Source: an uncultured Piscinibacter sp. (lineage in GTDB: Bacteria; Pseudomonadota; Gammaproteobacteria; Burkholderiales; Burkholderiaceae_C). Taken from it: 64,000 bases of DNA. Shown in pieces: positions 1 through 7,949 of the stretch; positions within the stretch are counted from its first letter, which is position 1, and the number at the start of each line of letters is the position of its first letter. The notes under the pieces were generated by a model. That model was not told the DNA's origin and ran no database searches. It was given only the letters and a program-made list of their open reading frames with translations. The translations under genes were made by a program, and so were the position numbers. The stretch spans positions 628,310 to 692,309 of the forward strand of contig NZ_CALFYO010000019.1 in NCBI RefSeq assembly GCF_937952055.1, read 5' to 3'.

Positions 1-781
1 AGTTGGGCAGCAGCACGCAGGCCTTCACCGCGCCGCGCTCGCGGGTGGCGAACTCCAGCGCCTCCAGCGAGATGCCGTCGCGCGGGTGGGTGGGAATCTC
101 GAGCGCACGCATGCCCAGGCTCTCGATCACCTGCAGCAGGTGGAAGTAGGTCGGCGACTCCAGCACGATGGTGTCGCCGGCACTGGCCACCGAGCGCAGC
201 GCGAGGTAGATCGCCTCCAGGCCGCCATTGGTGATGACGATCTCGTCGGGCCGCAGCGGCACGCCGGAGGCGACCGCGCGCCGGGCGATTTCCTGGCGCA
301 GCGCGGCGCTGCCTTCCATCTGGCAGCGCGAGGCGTACTCCGGGTGGCGCCGGTTCACGCCGGCCAGCAGGTGCTGCAGCTTGGCTTCGGGCAGCAGCTC
401 GCGCGCCGGTTGCGCATGAAACGAGGGCACCGCCAGCGGATCGTTGACGATCCACAGGAACTCCTGCAGCACCTGGTCCATGTTGACCAGCGACGGTGCC
501 TCCATGCGCAGGTCCAGCATCGGTTCGGGCAGCACCGGGGCGCGCGGCGCGACGAAGTAGCCGGACTTCGGCCGGGCCTCGACCACGCCGCGGTTCTCCA
601 GGCAGCGGTAGACCTGCATGGCGGTGCTCATGCTGACCCCGTGCTGCTGGCTGAGCTGGCGCACCGAGGGCAGCCGCGCGCCGGCGCGCATCGCGCCGCT
701 GGCGATCGCCGCCTGGATGCGGGCAGCGATGCGCTGGTACAAGGGGCCGGAGGCGTCGTCGGCAGCGTCCATGCGGGCCAT
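1..781 (-). CDS. MocR-type GntR regulator with aminotransferase-like domain (3' end outside window)
   Basis: PLP-binding transcription factor: an N-terminal GntR winged helix fused to a fold-type I aminotransferase domain that senses a small amine or vitamin B6. Reading from the ATG at 781, the winged helix covers about residues 10-75 (GPLYQRIAARIQAAI; LPSVRQLSQQHGVS). The aminotransferase domain follows, with NGGLEAIYLALRSV and ESPTYFHLLQVIESLG near residues 175-215. About 260 residues are visible; the PLP lysine and C-terminus lie beyond base 1. It is divergent from the DUF2917 gene, and the spacer holds GTACAGA repeats that look like its operator. The ligand cannot be told from sequence. 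Confidence 0.9.
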   Translation of the reverse strand, partial: MARMDAADDASGPLYQRIAARIQAAIASGAMRAGARLPSVRQLSQQHGVSMSTAMQVYRCLENRGVVEARPKSGYFVAPRAPVLPEPMLDLRMEAPSLVNMDQVLQEFLWIVNDPLAVPSFHAQPARELLPEAKLQHLLAGVNRRHPEYASRCQMEGSAALRQEIARRAVASGVPLRPDEIVITNGGLEAIYLALRSVASAGDTIVLESPTYFHLLQVIESLGMRALEIPTHPRDGISLEALEFATRERGAVKACVLLPN

Positions 782-806
782 TGTGAACCTCGGCGGCGGG
801 TGGGTA

Positions 807-865
807 CCGGTACAGAGGTGGCCATCTGTCAGCAGTACAGACGGCTGCCGCGCCTTCTGTACCGG
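807..865. promoter_or_regulatory. Candidate MocR operator: CCGGTACAGA/TCTGTACCGG inverted repeat plus a third GTACAGA
   Basis: CCGGTACAGA at 807-816 and its exact reverse complement TCTGTACCGG at 856-865 flank a third copy of the core, GTACAGA, at 835-841. The first two forward copies are 25 bp apart. MocR/PdxR-type regulators usually bind two or three short direct or inverted repeats in the spacer next to their own gene. This site lies between the MocR gene (start 781) and the DUF2917 gene (start 948), so it probably controls one or both. Confidence 0.55.
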
Positions 866-947
866 CGCACTTTGCCGGGCACTGGATCTGTCGGCGCGGC
901 CGGCCGGCGGGGACACTGGCTGGCATCCCGTTGACGAGGAATCGGCC

Positions 948-1301
948 ATGCTGGAATTCGAATCGCCTGTCGTCCTGCAACTCGCCGACGGCCAGTTGCT
1001 GCGCTGGCGCCGCAGCGGCGGCGCGCAGCTGAGCGTGCTGGGCGGGCGCGTGTGGGTGACGCAGTCCGATGACGCCGAGGACCACTTCCTCGACCCCGGC
1101 GCACGGATGCACCTGCGGCCCCGCGCGCAGGTGCTGATCGGCGCGGAAGGGCCGGCTCAGCTCGCGTTCGAGGCCGAGGCCGGCGCGCTGCGCCGCGCAC
1201 TCGGACGCTGGCTCCAGCGTGCCAGCTCCTCGCGGGCACGGCGCGGGTCCATCGCCGTGTCGGTGTGCCCGGCCACCGGCGCGGTCAGCTCGATCACGTA
1301 G
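948..1301 (+). CDS. DUF2917 domain protein
   Basis: Small protein of 117 residues. Residues 1-75 fit the DUF2917 family (a beta-rich stretch with LADGQLLRWRR, LSVLGGRVWVTQ and DHFLDPGARMHLRP). Function unknown. The ATG at 948 starts the conserved region. The last ~40 residues are Arg/Ser-rich, lie outside the domain, and are antisense to the end of the VOC gene, so the functional protein may end earlier in related strains. It is divergent from the MocR gene and may be its target. Confidence 0.7.
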   Translation: MLEFESPVVLQLADGQLLRWRRSGGAQLSVLGGRVWVTQSDDAEDHFLDPGARMHLRPRAQVLIGAEGPAQLAFEAEAGALRRALGRWLQRASSSRARRGSIAVSVCPATGAVSSIT

Positions 1302-1672
1302 CCGTTCGGATCGCGCAGGTAGATCGAGCGGATGAAGCCGTGGTCGGAGATGCCGCGCACCTCGATGCCGGCGTCCTGCGCGAGCAGGATCATCGCGCCG
1401 AGCGCGGCTTCGTCGACGGACAGCGCGATGTGCAGGTCGAAATCGTGCTGCGGCCGGAAGTCGAAAGGCATGTCCGGCGCCTCGAAGAAGGCGAGGAAGG
1501 AGCCGTCGCCGAGGCGGAAGAAGGTGTGCAGCACGTCGGTGGCGCGGCCGGTCTTGGTGCTCTCGATGCGCAGCGCGCCGGCCAGCGGCAGGCCGAGGAA
1601 GTCCTCGTAGAAGCGGCGCGTCTGCTCCGAGTCGCGGCAGCGGTAGGCGTTGTGGTGCAGTCCGTGGATCAT
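1157..1672 (-). CDS. VOC (glyoxalase/bleomycin resistance) family protein
   Basis: Metal-dependent dioxygenase/lyase fold of 171 residues, substrate unknown. One VOC module spans about residues 3-130: it opens with IHGLHHNAYRCRDSEQTRRF and closes with IRSIYLRDPNGYVIELTAP, the usual beta-alpha-beta-beta-beta signature with a His near the N-terminus and a Glu in the last strand. The ATG at 1672 starts the domain; an upstream in-frame start would add 25 residues unlike VOC proteins. It lies 31 bp downstream of the E1 beta gene on the same strand, so it may be the last gene of that operon. Its 3' end overlaps DUF2917 antisense by 145 bp. Confidence 0.85.
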   Translation of the reverse strand: MIHGLHHNAYRCRDSEQTRRFYEDFLGLPLAGALRIESTKTGRATDVLHTFFRLGDGSFLAFFEAPDMPFDFRPQHDFDLHIALSVDEAALGAMILLAQDAGIEVRGISDHGFIRSIYLRDPNGYVIELTAPVAGHTDTAMDPRRAREELARWSQRPSARRSAPASASNAS

Positions 1673-1703
1673 GGCGTCTCCTGGCTCACGGTGTGCGGAC
1701 GGG

Positions 1704-2678
1704 TCACGCGGGCACGGCTTGCCCGAGCACGATGTCCAGCACGGCACGCTGCACCGCCTCGGCCTGCGGCACGCCGGCCTGCTCGAGTATCCACGACGAA
1801 GGCGAAGGCGCGTCGGGGCCGGTGACGCGGCGCACCGGCGCCTTCAGCGTGGCGAAGGCCTTCTCGCTGACGATCGCCGCCACCTCGGCGCCGACGCCGC
1901 AGGGCGCCGCTGCCTCGTGCACCACCACCAGCCGGCCCGTCTTGCGCACCGAGCGCAGGATCGTCGCCTCGTCCAGCGGCTTGAGCGTGCGCAGGTCGAT
2001 CACCTCGGCGGAGATGCCCTGCGCGGCGAGCTGCTCGGCGGCGCCCAGGCAGGCGGCCACGGTCTTCGAGTAGGACACCAGCGTCACGTCGCGGCCGGCG
2101 CGCAGCACCGCGGCCTGGCCGATGGGTACCAGGTGCTCGCCCTCGGGCACCTCGCCGGGCGTGTAGCCCAGCGTCATGTCCATGAAGAACATCACCGGGT
2201 TGTCGTCGCGGATGGCGCTCTTCAGCAGGCCCTTGAAGTCGGCGGCGCTGCTGGGCATGACCACCTTCAGCCCGGGCGTGTGCACGAACATCGCCTCGAG
2301 GTTGTGGTTGTGCTGCGCGCCCACGCTCCAGCCCGCGCCGGTCTTGGCCATCACCACCATCGGGAAGGCGAACTGGCCCCCCGACAGGTAGCGCAGCTTG
2401 CCGGCGCTGTTCATGATCGCGTCCATCGACAGCGTGAGGAAGGGCGCGTAAAGCAGGTCGATGACCGGGCGCAGGCCCATGGCGGCAGCCCCAGCGGCAG
2501 CGCCGGCGATGATGCCCTCGGCCAGCGGTGTGTTGCGCACGCGATCCCGGCCGAACTCGGCGACCAGGTCGTGGCGCGCGGTGGCGACGCCTTCGCCGAA
2601 GGTTAGCACGCGCGGGTCGCGGTGCATCTCCTCGGCCAGGGCTTGCGAGACGGCATCGTTGACGGTGATGGTTGGCAT
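1704..2678 (-). CDS. ThDP-dependent 2-oxo acid/acetoin dehydrogenase E1, beta subunit
   Basis: Beta subunit (324 aa) of a heterotetrameric E1 that decarboxylates a 2-oxo acid or cleaves acetoin with thiamine diphosphate. It has the transketolase pyrimidine-binding domain (residues 1-180: FGEGVATARHDLVAEFG, NTPLAEGIIAGAAAGAAAMG) and the transketolase C-terminal domain (190-320: GRDVTLVSYSKTV, DLRTLKPLDEATI). The ATG at 2678 follows the alpha gene by 20 bp, with the same upstream bases (CGAGGTCCACC) as alpha. Neither E2 nor E3 follows, so acetoin, pyruvate or branched-chain specificity is open; it resembles AcoB and PdhB about equally. Confidence 0.9.
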   Translation of the reverse strand: MPTITVNDAVSQALAEEMHRDPRVLTFGEGVATARHDLVAEFGRDRVRNTPLAEGIIAGAAAGAAAMGLRPVIDLLYAPFLTLSMDAIMNSAGKLRYLSGGQFAFPMVVMAKTGAGWSVGAQHNHNLEAMFVHTPGLKVVMPSSAADFKGLLKSAIRDDNPVMFFMDMTLGYTPGEVPEGEHLVPIGQAAVLRAGRDVTLVSYSKTVAACLGAAEQLAAQGISAEVIDLRTLKPLDEATILRSVRKTGRLVVVHEAAAPCGVGAEVAAIVSEKAFATLKAPVRRVTGPDAPSPSSWILEQAGVPQAEAVQRAVLDIVLGQAVPA

Positions 2679-2698
2679 GGTGGTGGACCTCGGTTCGT

Positions 2699-3655
2699 TC
2701 AGGCGTAGACGTCGGTGATCAGCTCGCGGGCATCGGGCCAGGGCGAGTTCTGCGCGAAGGCGAAGGCGGCCTCGACGGTGTCGTCGACGCGCTGCTGCAG
2801 GTGCGCCACCTCGCCCGGGGCGAGCACGCCTGCGGCGAGCAGGCGCTCGCGCTGCAGCGTGATCGGATCGCGGGCCTTCCAGCGCGCCAGCTCGTCCGGG
2901 TCGACATAAGCCTGGTCGTCCGGCTCGTAGTGGCCGCGGGTGCGGTAGGTGACGAGCTCGAGGAAGTAGGGCGTGCCGGTGCGGCGCACATGCTCGGCGG
3001 CGGCCTGCGCGGCGGCGTGCACCGCCTCGACGTCGTTGCCGTCCACGCTCACCGCCGGCAGGCCATGGGATTCGGCCCACACGCGCACATGCTCGTGCGG
3101 CATGGTCTCGTCGCGGCGCACGAAGGCCTGCCACTGGTTGTTCTCGCAGACGTAGAGCACCGGCAGCTGCCAGGTCACGGCGAGGTTGATCGACTCGTGG
3201 AAGATTCCCTCGCAGGCTGCACCGTCGCCGAAGAACACGGTGGTGATGCCGCCGGCCTCGGTGCCCTCGCCGCCCATCTTCTGCGCCAGCGCCACGCCCG
3301 GCGCCAGCGACAGCTCGCCGCCGACGATGGTGGAGGTGAGCACCACGCCCAGCTCCTTGGCCGACACGTGCAGCGAGCCGCTCTTGCCCTTGCAGTAGCC
3401 GTCGGCGCGGCCCATCACCTCGGCCATCAGGCGGCCGGGTTCGGCGCCGCGCGCGAGCAGATGGCCGGCGCTGCGATGGTTGGTGAGGATGCGGTCGCGC
3501 GGCTGCAGGGCGCTCACCACACCGACCGCGGCGGCCTCCTGGCCAACGGCGGTGCAGGTGCCGGGCGTCTGGCCGGCATTGCCGGCAAGGCGCTCCTCGT
3601 GGGCGCGGATCAGCATCATGGTTTCGAGCATCGAGAGGCGGCTGGGCTGGGGCAT
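2699..3655 (-). CDS. ThDP-dependent 2-oxo acid/acetoin dehydrogenase E1, alpha subunit
   Basis: Alpha subunit (318 aa) that binds the thiamine diphosphate pyrophosphate. The ThDP motif is GDGAACEGIFHESINLAV, closing at ENNQ near residues 165-195. RTRGHYEPDD near residue 265 is the phosphorylation-loop region of PdhA/AcoA proteins. The ATG at 3655 (MPQPSRLSMLET) fits family length; a start 19 codons upstream gives a non-conserved Arg-rich leader. First gene of an alpha-beta-VOC operon. A lone alpha/beta pair without E2 must use an acyltransferase encoded elsewhere. Confidence 0.9.
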   Translation of the reverse strand: MPQPSRLSMLETMMLIRAHEERLAGNAGQTPGTCTAVGQEAAAVGVVSALQPRDRILTNHRSAGHLLARGAEPGRLMAEVMGRADGYCKGKSGSLHVSAKELGVVLTSTIVGGELSLAPGVALAQKMGGEGTEAGGITTVFFGDGAACEGIFHESINLAVTWQLPVLYVCENNQWQAFVRRDETMPHEHVRVWAESHGLPAVSVDGNDVEAVHAAAQAAAEHVRRTGTPYFLELVTYRTRGHYEPDDQAYVDPDELARWKARDPITLQRERLLAAGVLAPGEVAHLQQRVDDTVEAAFAFAQNSPWPDARELITDVYA

Positions 3656-3773
3656 GGTGGACCTCGGGTGGTGCGGTGAGCGAATTCTCGAAGTCCACCC
3701 GCGGCGGGGCATCGCCCGAAGGAGCCAATGGCCCGGCCGCGACGGGCCATGGCCCGCCGGCGTCAGCGCCGCC

Positions 3774-4364
3774 TCAGTGCCGGCATTGGTCGCGCAGCGC
3801 GGCGGCGGCGAGGAAGGGCAGGCTGAGCAGGCCCATGCCGCCGCCGAGGTACTCGCCTTTCAGGCAGTCGCCCTTGGCACCTTGCTGCACGACAGCGCCG
3901 AGGCGCTCGTCGGGGCTGGGCCGTGGCGTGCCGATGCGGCCGGCACGTGCGGCGAGACCGGGGTCGCGCGCGCTGGCGCGGATGGCGCGGCGGGTCGCGT
4001 CGCCGTCGAGCAGCGAAGGCGGGGTGTCGAGGGGGGCGGGCTGCGAGGCGGCGGCCTCGGCGGTGGCCGCCGTCGGCATCGGAGCGACCACCTCGGCGGG
4101 CACCGCCGGGGCCGGGGACGTTGCGGCGGTCGTTCGCGCCGGCGAGCGACGGGGCGTCGGCCGGTCGGGCGTCGGCACCCGCGCCGGCTCGGCGACCGGC
4201 GCGGGCGGCGGTGCGATGGCGAGCAGCCGGACCGCGACGCGCGACACCGGTGCAACGCGCGCTGCCGGCGGCGCGCCGTGCATCCAGCCCCACAGCATCA
4301 GCAGGTGCAGTGCCGCGACGAGCAGCACCACGGCGGGCCGCAGGCGGACCTGGCGAGAGTTCAC
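3774..4364 (-). CDS. Proline/alanine-rich membrane-anchored protein, unknown function
   Basis: 196 residues. One N-terminal membrane segment (about 10-28: PAVVLLVAALHLLMLWGWMH) is followed by a ~100-residue Pro/Ala/Arg-rich linker resembling the TonB periplasmic spacer, then a short C-terminal part with two cysteines (KGDCLKGEYLGGGMG and RDQCRH). No TonB C-terminal domain is visible. Its start overlaps the stop of the HTH gene by 4 bp (4361-4364), so it is translated from the DUF2975-HTH operon. The order suggests a membrane protein regulated with that pair. I do not recognise the family. Confidence 0.65.
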   Translation of the reverse strand: MNSRQVRLRPAVVLLVAALHLLMLWGWMHGAPPAARVAPVSRVAVRLLAIAPPPAPVAEPARVPTPDRPTPRRSPARTTAATSPAPAVPAEVVAPMPTAATAEAAASQPAPLDTPPSLLDGDATRRAIRASARDPGLAARAGRIGTPRPSPDERLGAVVQQGAKGDCLKGEYLGGGMGLLSLPFLAAAALRDQCRH

Positions 4365-4588
4365 TCGCCCGCCGGCTCGTCCGGTCCTGGCCGGTGTTCG
4401 AGCAGATCGCCGGGCTGGCAGTCCAGCACCTCGCAGATGCGTGCCAGCGTGTCGAAGCGCACGCCGCGCACCTTGCCCGACTTCAGCAGCGAGATGTTCT
4501 GCTCGGTGATGCCCACGCGCTCGGCGAGTTCGCGCGAGCGCATCTTGCGCTTCGCGAGCATCACGTCGAGGTTGACCACGATCGGCAT
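4361..4588 (-). CDS. Small Cro/C1-type HTH regulator of the DUF2975-partner (HTH_26) family
   Basis: A 75-residue protein that is nearly all HTH: LDVMLAKRKMRSRELAERVG, ITEQNISLLKSGKVRGVRF and LARICEVLDCQPGDLLEH match the HTH_26 group. These small regulators are commonly encoded next to DUF2975 membrane proteins, as here (16 bp downstream). The perfect 19-bp palindrome at 5068-5086, upstream of the operon, is its most likely operator, giving autoregulation. DNA binding is near certain; the signal is unknown. Confidence 0.85.
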   Translation of the reverse strand: MPIVVNLDVMLAKRKMRSRELAERVGITEQNISLLKSGKVRGVRFDTLARICEVLDCQPGDLLEHRPGPDEPAGE

Positions 4589-4604
4589 GTCGGCGCCACC
4601 AAGC

Positions 4605-5033
4605 TCAGACGAAGCCCTCGTTCTCTTCTGCGACGCGCACCGCTTCGGCCATCACCGTGGCGATGGCGATGAGCACGGCGGCGAGCAGCACCGCCATGTA
4701 GTCGTTCCACGAGAAGCCGAGCACGAGCATGCGCCGGCCCGGCGGATTGCCCATCGTGAGCGCCACCGAAGTGGCCGCGCGGACCAGCGGCGCCAGCACG
4801 GCGATGCCGAGCAGCGCCCAGGCGAAGCGGCGCAGGTGCGCGAGCGCGACGCGGCCGAACACGCGGCCGGCGCCGTACTCGGCGAACAGTCTCCACAACT
4901 GCCACAGCGCGTACAGGCCGAGCGCCACGGGCAGCAGCGACAGCAGCGCGCCGAGCACGCACAGCGCGCGCACGATGACGACGAGCCGGGCGAGCGAGCC
5001 GGGCATGGGGCGGGGCAGGGCAGGGATCGTCAT
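4605..5033 (-). CDS. DUF2975 family membrane protein
   Basis: 142 residues with four predicted membrane segments (about 15-45, 65-85, 105-130 and between), typical of DUF2975 inner-membrane proteins. Function unknown; the family is almost always paired with a small HTH_26 regulator, which follows. The gene starts 35 bp from the palindrome at 5068-5086 and is the first gene of a three-gene operon. It may transmit an envelope signal to the regulator, but this is inference from pairing only. Confidence 0.8.
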   Translation of the reverse strand: MTIPALPRPMPGSLARLVVIVRALCVLGALLSLLPVALGLYALWQLWRLFAEYGAGRVFGRVALAHLRRFAWALLGIAVLAPLVRAATSVALTMGNPPGRRMLVLGFSWNDYMAVLLAAVLIAIATVMAEAVRVAEENEGFV

Positions 5034-5067
5034 GAGACTCCCGCAAATGGCTGTGCGAGACCCATAG

Positions 5068-5108
5068 TTTACTGTTTAACAGTAAAAATGCAATGTAAGA
5101 CAGTGAAA
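5068..5108. promoter_or_regulatory. Perfect 19-bp palindrome and half-site repeat: probable operator/promoter of the DUF2975-HTH operon
   Basis: TTTACTGTTTAACAGTAAA (5068-5086) is a perfect palindrome with 9-bp arms around one T. A near copy of its half (ACAGTGAAA, 5100-5108) lies 21 bp, two helical turns, from ACAGTAAAA at 5079-5087. The block is strikingly AT-rich against its surroundings. On the minus strand it overlaps plausible -35 (TTGCAT) and -10 elements for the DUF2975 gene. The tas-like gene starts at 5147 on the other side and could share control. Confidence 0.65.
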
Positions 5109-5146
5109 TCGGCGGGATCGGGCGGCAGCCCGTAGACTCCCGCCGA

Positions 5147-6217
5147 ATGAATTCCACCCTGCCCCTGCGCGCCCTCGGGCGCAGCGACCTGCGCGTCACC
5201 CCGATCTGCCTCGGCACCATGACCTTCGGCGAACAGGTCGCCGAGAAGGATGCGCACGCCATCCTCGACCTCGCCGTCGAGCGCGGCATCAACTTCATCG
5301 ACACCGCCGAGATGTACTCGGTGCCGGCGCGGGCCGAGACCTTCGGCGCCACCGAACGCATCATCGGCAACTGGTTCGCGGCGCGCCCCGGCGCGCGCGC
5401 CAAGCTGGTGCTGGCCACCAAGGTGTCGGGCCCGGCGCGCGGCATGGACTGGATCCGCGGCGGCGTGGCCGACATGACGAAGGCCGACATCCTCGCCTCC
5501 TGCGATGCCAGCCTGCAGCGCCTGCGCACCGACGTGATCGACCTCTACCAGATCCACTGGCCGGCGCGCAACGTGCCGACCTTCGGCGCGATCTACTTCG
5601 ACCCGGCGAAGGACCGTGCGATGGCCAGCACCCACGAGCAGCTCGATGCGATGGCCACGCTGGTGAAGGCCGGCAAGGTGCGCCATGTCGGCCTGTCCAA
5701 CGAGTCGCCCTACGGCGTGATGGAGTTCGTGCGCAGCGCCGAGCAGCACGGCCTGCCGCGTGTGGCCACCGTGCAGAACCCCTATGCGCTGACCAGCCGC
5801 GCGCTGGACAACGGCCTGGACGAGGTGCTGCACCGGCTGAACGTCTCGCTGCTGGCCTACTCGCCGCTGGCCTTCGGCGCGCTGACGGGCAAGTACGACC
5901 ACGTTGGTCTGCACGGCGCCGAGCAGCCCGGCCGGCTGGCGAAGTTCGAGACCATGAAGAAACAGCGCTGGGGCCGGCCCGAGGCGCTGGAGGCGGCGAA
6001 GCTCTACAACGCGCTGGCCAGGAAGCACGGCCTGACGCCGACGCAGCTCGCGCTGGCCTTCTGCTACACCAGCTGGCGCGTGGCCAGCACCATCATCGGC
6101 GTGACCAGCAAGGCCCACCTGGACGAGAACCTCGCCGCCTGGAGCACGACACTGTCGCGCGAACTGCTCGCCGAGATCGACGCGATCCGCTGGACGCACC
6201 GCGACCCGGCGCAGTGA
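5147..6217 (+). CDS. tas: Tas-like NADP(H)-dependent aldo-keto reductase
   Basis: 356-residue TIM-barrel oxidoreductase that reduces aldehydes or ketones with NADPH. It follows E. coli Tas closely: LGTMTFGEQ near the N-terminus, INFIDTAEMYSVPARAETFG carrying catalytic Asp and Tyr (about 52-57), LVLATKVSGPARG with the catalytic Lys, and DLYQIHWP with the catalytic His. NPYALTSRALDNGLDEVLHR and LAYSPLAFGALTGKYD complete the signature. Physiological substrate unknown. Monocistronic, divergent from the DUF2975 operon across a shared AT-rich regulatory block. Confidence 0.92.
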   Translation: MNSTLPLRALGRSDLRVTPICLGTMTFGEQVAEKDAHAILDLAVERGINFIDTAEMYSVPARAETFGATERIIGNWFAARPGARAKLVLATKVSGPARGMDWIRGGVADMTKADILASCDASLQRLRTDVIDLYQIHWPARNVPTFGAIYFDPAKDRAMASTHEQLDAMATLVKAGKVRHVGLSNESPYGVMEFVRSAEQHGLPRVATVQNPYALTSRALDNGLDEVLHRLNVSLLAYSPLAFGALTGKYDHVGLHGAEQPGRLAKFETMKKQRWGRPEALEAAKLYNALARKHGLTPTQLALAFCYTSWRVASTIIGVTSKAHLDENLAAWSTTLSRELLAEIDAIRWTHRDPAQ

Positions 6218-6223
6218 ACCGAC

Positions 6224-7318
6224 TCAGCCGAGCCACTCCACCCACTCGCCGTGCGGGTGGGCCTCGGCGAGCGTGCGTTCGTTGCCCTCGGGCCAGAGCG
6301 TCAGGCGCAATTCGGCGGGCGCACCCGGTGCGAAGAGCTCCATGCGCAGCCAGGCCAGCGGCGCCGTGCGCGTGGACCGCGCCGCCGCGGCCAGCAGCGC
6401 TGCCTCGATGCGATCGCGCGTGGCCTGCGGCAGGTACTGCCAGACCACCGAGTGGACGAGCACCGTCGCCATGCCCTCGCGCGGCGCCGCGAGCTGCCGC
6501 TCCACCCAGTCGGCGGCATCGCCGGCATCGATGACCGGCGGCTGCCGGCCTGCCAGCGCGATCGCACCCTGCAGGCGCGCCGCGCGCGCCGCCTGGTCGG
6601 GCCAGACGTAGCTGCGCAGGCGCAGCACCGCCGCCGGGTCGCGCAGGTCCACAGGCAGCAGGTCGTTGCCGCGGCGATCGGCGACGGCGATGCGCGCGGG
6701 CAGCGCCGGCACCGCGCCGTGCCACTCCGACACGATGTGCACCGGGCTCGCGGCATCGCCCCAGCGCTGGCCGCCGAGCTGGTAGTGGAAGCGGTCCCAG
6801 CAGAGGTTCAGCCCCGCGCTCGCGCCGATCTCGCGCAACGCCAGCGGCAGCCCGGTGGCGCGGGCGATCGCCGCGTAGCCGCCGAGCAGCACGGCGCTGC
6901 GCATCGTCTCGTTGGTCTGCGGCGCGCTGGCGAGGAAGGCGCGCAGCTGAGGCGACTCGTCGACCAGCAGGCGCCGCAACAGCGGGGCGAGCGCATCGGC
7001 ATCGAAGGCCTGCGCCGCCGGCGGGTAGCGCCGCGCGAGTTCCGGGTGCCGGCCCGACAGCGCCAGCGCATGCAGGGCGCCGGCCAGCCGCAGCGGCACC
7101 AGGTCCTGCGCCGGCGGGCCCGCGGTCCAGGCCGGCAGCAAGGTGCGCGTCGGCCCGCCGGCAAGCCAGTCCTCGGCCAGCCACGCCAGCAGCCGCGCAT
7201 TGAACGGCGAGCCGAGCCGGTCGCACCAGCGCACCTGCTCGTGGAAGGCGTCGATCAAGGCGTCGGCATCGGGCAAGGGAGGGTCCCGCGTGTCGCTAGA
7301 GTGCCGGCCATGATGCAT
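6224..7318 (-). CDS. DUF2332 family protein
   Basis: About 364 residues, matching the DUF2332 family of uncharacterised cytoplasmic proteins: FHEQVRWCDRLGSPFNARLL at the start, TNETMRSAVLLGGYAAIA and LREIGASAGLNLCWDRFHY in the middle, and VLVHSVVWQYLP near residue 290. The LREIGASAGLN segment resembles a nucleotide or SAM loop, but no activity is established. The ATG at 7318 overlaps the start of the divergent rhomboid gene by 9 bp; a downstream non-ATG start near the conserved FHEQV is possible, so the exact start is uncertain. Confidence 0.8.
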   Translation of the reverse strand: MHHGRHSSDTRDPPLPDADALIDAFHEQVRWCDRLGSPFNARLLAWLAEDWLAGGPTRTLLPAWTAGPPAQDLVPLRLAGALHALALSGRHPELARRYPPAAQAFDADALAPLLRRLLVDESPQLRAFLASAPQTNETMRSAVLLGGYAAIARATGLPLALREIGASAGLNLCWDRFHYQLGGQRWGDAASPVHIVSEWHGAVPALPARIAVADRRGNDLLPVDLRDPAAVLRLRSYVWPDQAARAARLQGAIALAGRQPPVIDAGDAADWVERQLAAPREGMATVLVHSVVWQYLPQATRDRIEAALLAAAARSTRTAPLAWLRMELFAPGAPAELRLTLWPEGNERTLAEAHPHGEWVEWLG

Positions 7319-7936
7319 GAACTCCTCGGCCCTTTCGCGGACGCGCCCGCGGCCACGCTGATCCTCGCCGGCTTCGTGATCGTCAGCCTGCTCGGCCTGA
7401 GCGGCATGCCGCAGCTGGTCGAGCGCAACCTGCTGCGCCCGCACGGCCTGGTGGCGCGGCGCGAGTGGGCGACGCTCGTCACCAGCGGCTTCATCCACGC
7501 CGACCTGCCGCACCTGTTCTTCAACGGCTTCAGCTTCTGGGCCTTCGGCTTCGACCTCGAGCGCCACCTCGGCACGCCGCGCTTCGTCGTGCTGTACGCG
7601 TTCGGCCTGCTGGCCAGCAGCGTCGCCACATGGGCCCTGCATCGCCGCAACCCCGGCTACTCGAGCCTCGGCGCCTCGGGGGCCATCCTCGCGGTGGTCT
7701 TCGCGGCCATCGTCGTCAACCCCGGCTCGTCGCTGTACATCCTGCCGATCCCGTTCCCCATCCCCGCGCCGCTGTTCGCCGTGGGCTACCTCGCCTTCAG
7801 CATGATGGCCAGCCGCAGCGGGCTCGGCCGCATCAACCACGACGCGCACATCGCCGGGGCCGTCGCCGGGCTGCTGTTCATGGCGCTGGCCGTGCCCGGT
7901 TCGATCATGCGCGCCCTGGCCGCGATCTTCGGCTGA
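7310..7936 (+). CDS. Rhomboid family intramembrane serine protease
   Basis: 208-residue polytopic inner-membrane protease that cleaves transmembrane substrates. The catalytic Ser is in SSLGASGAILA (Ser123) and the catalytic His in NHDAHIAGAVAG (His180); FIHADLPHLFFNGFSFWAFG is the usual L1-loop/TM2 region. About six membrane segments. The start could be either of two consecutive ATGs (7310, 7313); no strong ribosome-binding site is visible. Substrate unknown. Confidence 0.92.
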   Translation: MMHELLGPFADAPAATLILAGFVIVSLLGLSGMPQLVERNLLRPHGLVARREWATLVTSGFIHADLPHLFFNGFSFWAFGFDLERHLGTPRFVVLYAFGLLASSVATWALHRRNPGYSSLGASGAILAVVFAAIVVNPGSSLYILPIPFPIPAPLFAVGYLAFSMMASRSGLGRINHDAHIAGAVAGLLFMALAVPGSIMRALAAIFG

Positions 7937-7949
7937 GCGCCGCGCCGGC

